A stretch of 24,358 bases of DNA from Selenomonas sp. (GTDB taxonomy: Bacteria; Bacillota; Negativicutes; Selenomonadales; Selenomonadaceae), in NCBI RefSeq assembly GCF_022771645.1, contig NZ_JALFCU010000103.1:1-24358 (forward strand), written 5' to 3'. The notes under the pieces are model-generated. The model was not told where the DNA came from. It was given only the letters and a program-made list of their open reading frames with translations, and did no database searches. The translations under genes were made by a program, and so were the position numbers. Below, piece after piece: positions 22,435 through 24,358 of this stretch (positions within the stretch are counted from its first letter, which is position 1; every line of letters begins with the position of its first letter).

Positions 22435-24208
22435 GTCGTTCCGCTCCTTTCGCCTGTGCTTCATAGAGTCCGCAATACCCCGCGCACGCCGCGAGCAGTT
22501 CCTCGTGCGTCCCGCAAACGCCCGTGCCGTCCGCGAGATAAAGCACGCGGTCGCAGTACGGGAACATCCGCAGGCGTGACGAGAGCAGGACGACGATGCG
22601 CTTGCCCTGCCATGCGCGCAGGTTCGCGAACATCCGCCGCTCTGTCTCCGCATCGACGGACGCGAACGGATCGTCGAGCACGACGAGCGCGCCCGCATGC
22701 GCGAGCGTCCGCGCGAACGCGAGACGCGCCTGCTGTCCGCCCGAGAGCGGCCGCCCGTCCGCGAAAACCTCTGTATCGGGCACGAGCGCACCACTACTGA
22801 TGTCCGGCGCGAGCTCCGCAAGCCGCAAATACGCGTCCACGTCCACGTCTTTTCCGAGCGCGACATTTTCTGCGAGCGTCGCATGGACGAGCTCCGGCGC
22901 GTGGTGCAGTATCGTCACGAGGCCGCGCCGCTCGCCATCCGTCATCGACGACAACTCCCGGCCATCCGCCGTCATACTGCCGCCATACGCGAGCTCGCCC
23001 GCCAGCGCCGCGCCGAGCGACGACTTGCCGCAGGCGACCGGCCCCGTCACGGCGAACAGCTCGCCGGGCGCCAGGGAAAACGAAACGTCCGCGAGCAGCG
23101 CTTTCCCGCCGCGCTCGATGGAGAGATTGCGTGCTTCGATATGCACAGGTTGTGATGCCGTTTGCCTCACGTCTTCGTCCTGCGCGTCCGCGAGCAGCGG
23201 CCGGATGCGCTGCCACGACACCTGCGCTTTCTGCACGGCGTTGAAGAGCTTCGCCGCATGCGACGACTTCACGGCGAAGCGCAAAAAACACGAGAAGAAC
23301 GCCGTGAACGCCGCGATGTCCCAGCGCCCCGCGAGCACGTAGCCGCCGCCGATCCAGAAGATTGGCACAGCGCCCGCGAGCGACACGATGCGGTAGAGCG
23401 GCTGCATCGCATTCTCGAGCACGCCCGAGCGGATGGACGCGCGCTCATATGCCGCGAGATCCGTTTCATACAACGCGTTGCGTCGCGCCTCGACGCCATT
23501 CACGCGGTAGAGTGCCTCGTTCCCGATGCGATCCATCGTCGCCGCTGCAAGCGCGCCCTCGCTTTCGCGCGCCGCGCTGCCCGCTTTTGCCACGCGCCGC
23601 TTCCACCGCGCCGCCCAAAGGTACGCGAGCGGCAGGAACGCGCACGAGAAGAACGAGAGCCGCGCATCGTACCAGACGAGCATGCCGAGATACGCGATCA
23701 TCACAACGCCCGTATCAAAGAGCTCCGTCGTGAATTTCCGGATGCCTTCCGTGCAGATGTCGACATCCGTGACCGCCTTCGTCATGAGCGCGCCCGTTCC
23801 CTCCGACTGCATGCGCCCCGCGTCCTGATGAACGAGCGCATGATAGAGCGCCGCCCGCATGCGGCGGTTGACATGATTCGCAAAGCGCCGCACGAAAAAC
23901 CGCTTGCCCGCGCGGCTGCCCTGCACGACGAAGATGACAGCGACATAGAGGCCTGCGAGACGCAGCATGTCTGCCGCCTCCCGCGCACCATCGAGGATAT
24001 CCGCGAGGCACCCTGCGAGCTGTCCCTCGAAATACGGCCCCGCCGTCATGCCGACGTTGTATACGAGCCCCGTCACCATCAGGAATACCAAGAGTCCTGT
24101 TTCCCCGTGCAAAAAAGAAACGATCCGGACGCGTCGTCGCTGTCCCGGATCGTTGTCTGTCGTTATCATTCTGAACGCTTCTTTCGCTCGAAATTTATAC
24201 AGCTTCAT
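22412..24208 (-). CDS. ABC exporter half-transporter, degenerate-site subunit
   Basis: A 598-residue exporter half-transporter: six membrane helices (about 25-310), then an ATPase domain (about 350-580). Walker A GPVACGKSS (K395) and the signature LSGGQ (488-492) are intact. Other catalytic positions are replaced: the Walker B Glu is Asp (VVLDDP, D513), the H-loop His is Ser (LLSSRL, S544) and the Q-loop Gln is probably His (H436). No aromatic A-loop residue is obvious. It is thus the non-hydrolysing half of a heterodimer whose partner is the next gene. Start uncertain: the ATG at 24208 has no clear ribosome binding site; an in-frame ATG at 24169 (MITTDNDPGQ) is the alternative, also weakly preceded. 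No convincing promoter was seen between the upstream gene's terminator and this gene. Confidence 0.85.
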   Translation of the reverse strand: MKLYKFRAKEAFRMITTDNDPGQRRRVRIVSFLHGETGLLVFLMVTGLVYNVGMTAGPYFEGQLAGCLADILDGAREAADMLRLAGLYVAVIFVVQGSRAGKRFFVRRFANHVNRRMRAALYHALVHQDAGRMQSEGTGALMTKAVTDVDICTEGIRKFTTELFDTGVVMIAYLGMLVWYDARLSFFSCAFLPLAYLWAARWKRRVAKAGSAARESEGALAAATMDRIGNEALYRVNGVEARRNALYETDLAAYERASIRSGVLENAMQPLYRIVSLAGAVPIFWIGGGYVLAGRWDIAAFTAFFSCFLRFAVKSSHAAKLFNAVQKAQVSWQRIRPLLADAQDEDVRQTASQPVHIEARNLSIERGGKALLADVSFSLAPGELFAVTGPVACGKSSLGAALAGELAYGGSMTADGRELSSMTDGERRGLVTILHHAPELVHATLAENVALGKDVDVDAYLRLAELAPDISSGALVPDTEVFADGRPLSGGQQARLAFARTLAHAGALVVLDDPFASVDAETERRMFANLRAWQGKRIVVLLSSRLRMFPYCDRVLYLADGTGVCGTHEELLAACAGYCGLYEAQAKGAERHAGTVLS

Positions 24209-24235
24209 ACTACCGCAGAATCATAACGCCTGCAT

Positions 24236-24268
24236 AACAAAACGGCGGCAGGAACACGCCCGCCGCCG
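24236..24268 (-). terminator. Rho-independent terminator after the right-edge gene
   Basis: On the minus strand, arms CGGCGGC and GCCGCCG (24268-24243, 12-nt loop) are followed by TTTTG. It lies about 16 bp past the stop of the right-edge gene and about 35 bp before the ABC genes. Confidence 0.75.
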
Positions 24269-24283
24269 CACAGCTTCAGCAAA

Positions 24284-24358
24284 TCAGAATCCGAGCTCTT
24301 CCTTGTGCGCCTGCATCCCTTTGATGCAGCACTCCATGACGTCGCCGGCCTCCATGCC
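24284..24358 (-). CDS. C-terminal fragment of an unidentified protein
   Basis: The minus-strand frame is open from the right edge to a TGA at 24286-24284, giving the last 24 residues, ending MQAHKEELGF. The fragment contains two adjacent cysteines and an amphipathic helix-like pattern. A terminator follows 16 bp later, which supports this being a real gene end. It is too short to identify. Confidence 0.55.
   Translation of the reverse strand, partial: GMEAGDVMECCIKGMQAHKEELGF

Noticed and set aside
22435..22884. N-terminal extension of the downstream ABC subunit
   Set aside because: The frame is open but overlaps the ATPase domain of the upstream gene; a strong ribosome binding site precedes the ATG at 22434.

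Overview
The window comes from a GC-rich bacterial chromosome with a Firmicute-type regulatory vocabulary: a CIRCE element in front of htpG, LacI/cre-like operators, strong AAGGAGG-type ribosome binding sites, 17-bp-spaced sigma-A promoters, and GTG/TTG starts. Gene content (B12-binding radical SAM protein, YgiQ, NrdR, RodZ-like protein, CobO-type adenosyltransferase, GPH galactoside transporter) together with the high GC suggests a member of the Negativicutes, most likely Selenomonadaceae (Selenomonas/Mitsuokella-like). That placement is inference from memory of these families, not a search result. No rRNA, tRNA, CRISPR, phage or transposase gene was found.

Layout. All genes but one are on the minus strand, so the window is read right to left. 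At the right edge is the last 24 codons of an unidentified gene with its terminator, then two overlapping ABC half-transporters (24208-20737) that look like one heterodimeric exporter. Next is htpG (20633-18675) with its own promoter and CIRCE operator. After its terminator comes a galactoside-utilisation operon driven from about 18523: a cytidylate-kinase-like protein, a GPH sugar transporter, a 200-bp palindromic intergenic repeat, beta-galactosidase LacZ and a GH36 alpha-galactosidase, ending at a bidirectional terminator at 10534-10566. The operon start carries a perfect LacI-family-type palindrome just downstream of the -10, and a cre-like site further into the leader.

Convergent to that operon is the only plus-strand gene (8891-10519), a membrane-anchored SGNH/GDSL hydrolase with three FN3-like repeats. 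It is divergently transcribed from a cobO-glycosyltransferase pair, and the two transcription units appear to share one symmetric promoter made of two back-to-back extended -10 elements. Then come a monocistronic ilvD (dihydroxy-acid dehydratase) with its own promoter and terminator, and a tight operon rodZ-ygiQ-nrdR, followed by a B12-binding radical SAM gene that runs off the left edge.

How it works together: the 18.3-10.6 kb block is a self-contained route for importing lactose- and melibiose/raffinose-type galactosides and cleaving both beta- and alpha-galactosidic bonds in the cytosol; neither glycosidase has a signal peptide. Leloir-pathway genes and the regulator are not in the window. 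The rest is mostly housekeeping. I see no obviously new defence or mobile system. The best leads are the symmetric divergent promoter, the kinase-like gene heading the lac operon, the palindromic repeat inside that operon, the multi-domain SGNH protein, and the glycosyltransferase with a degenerate second GT-A-like half.
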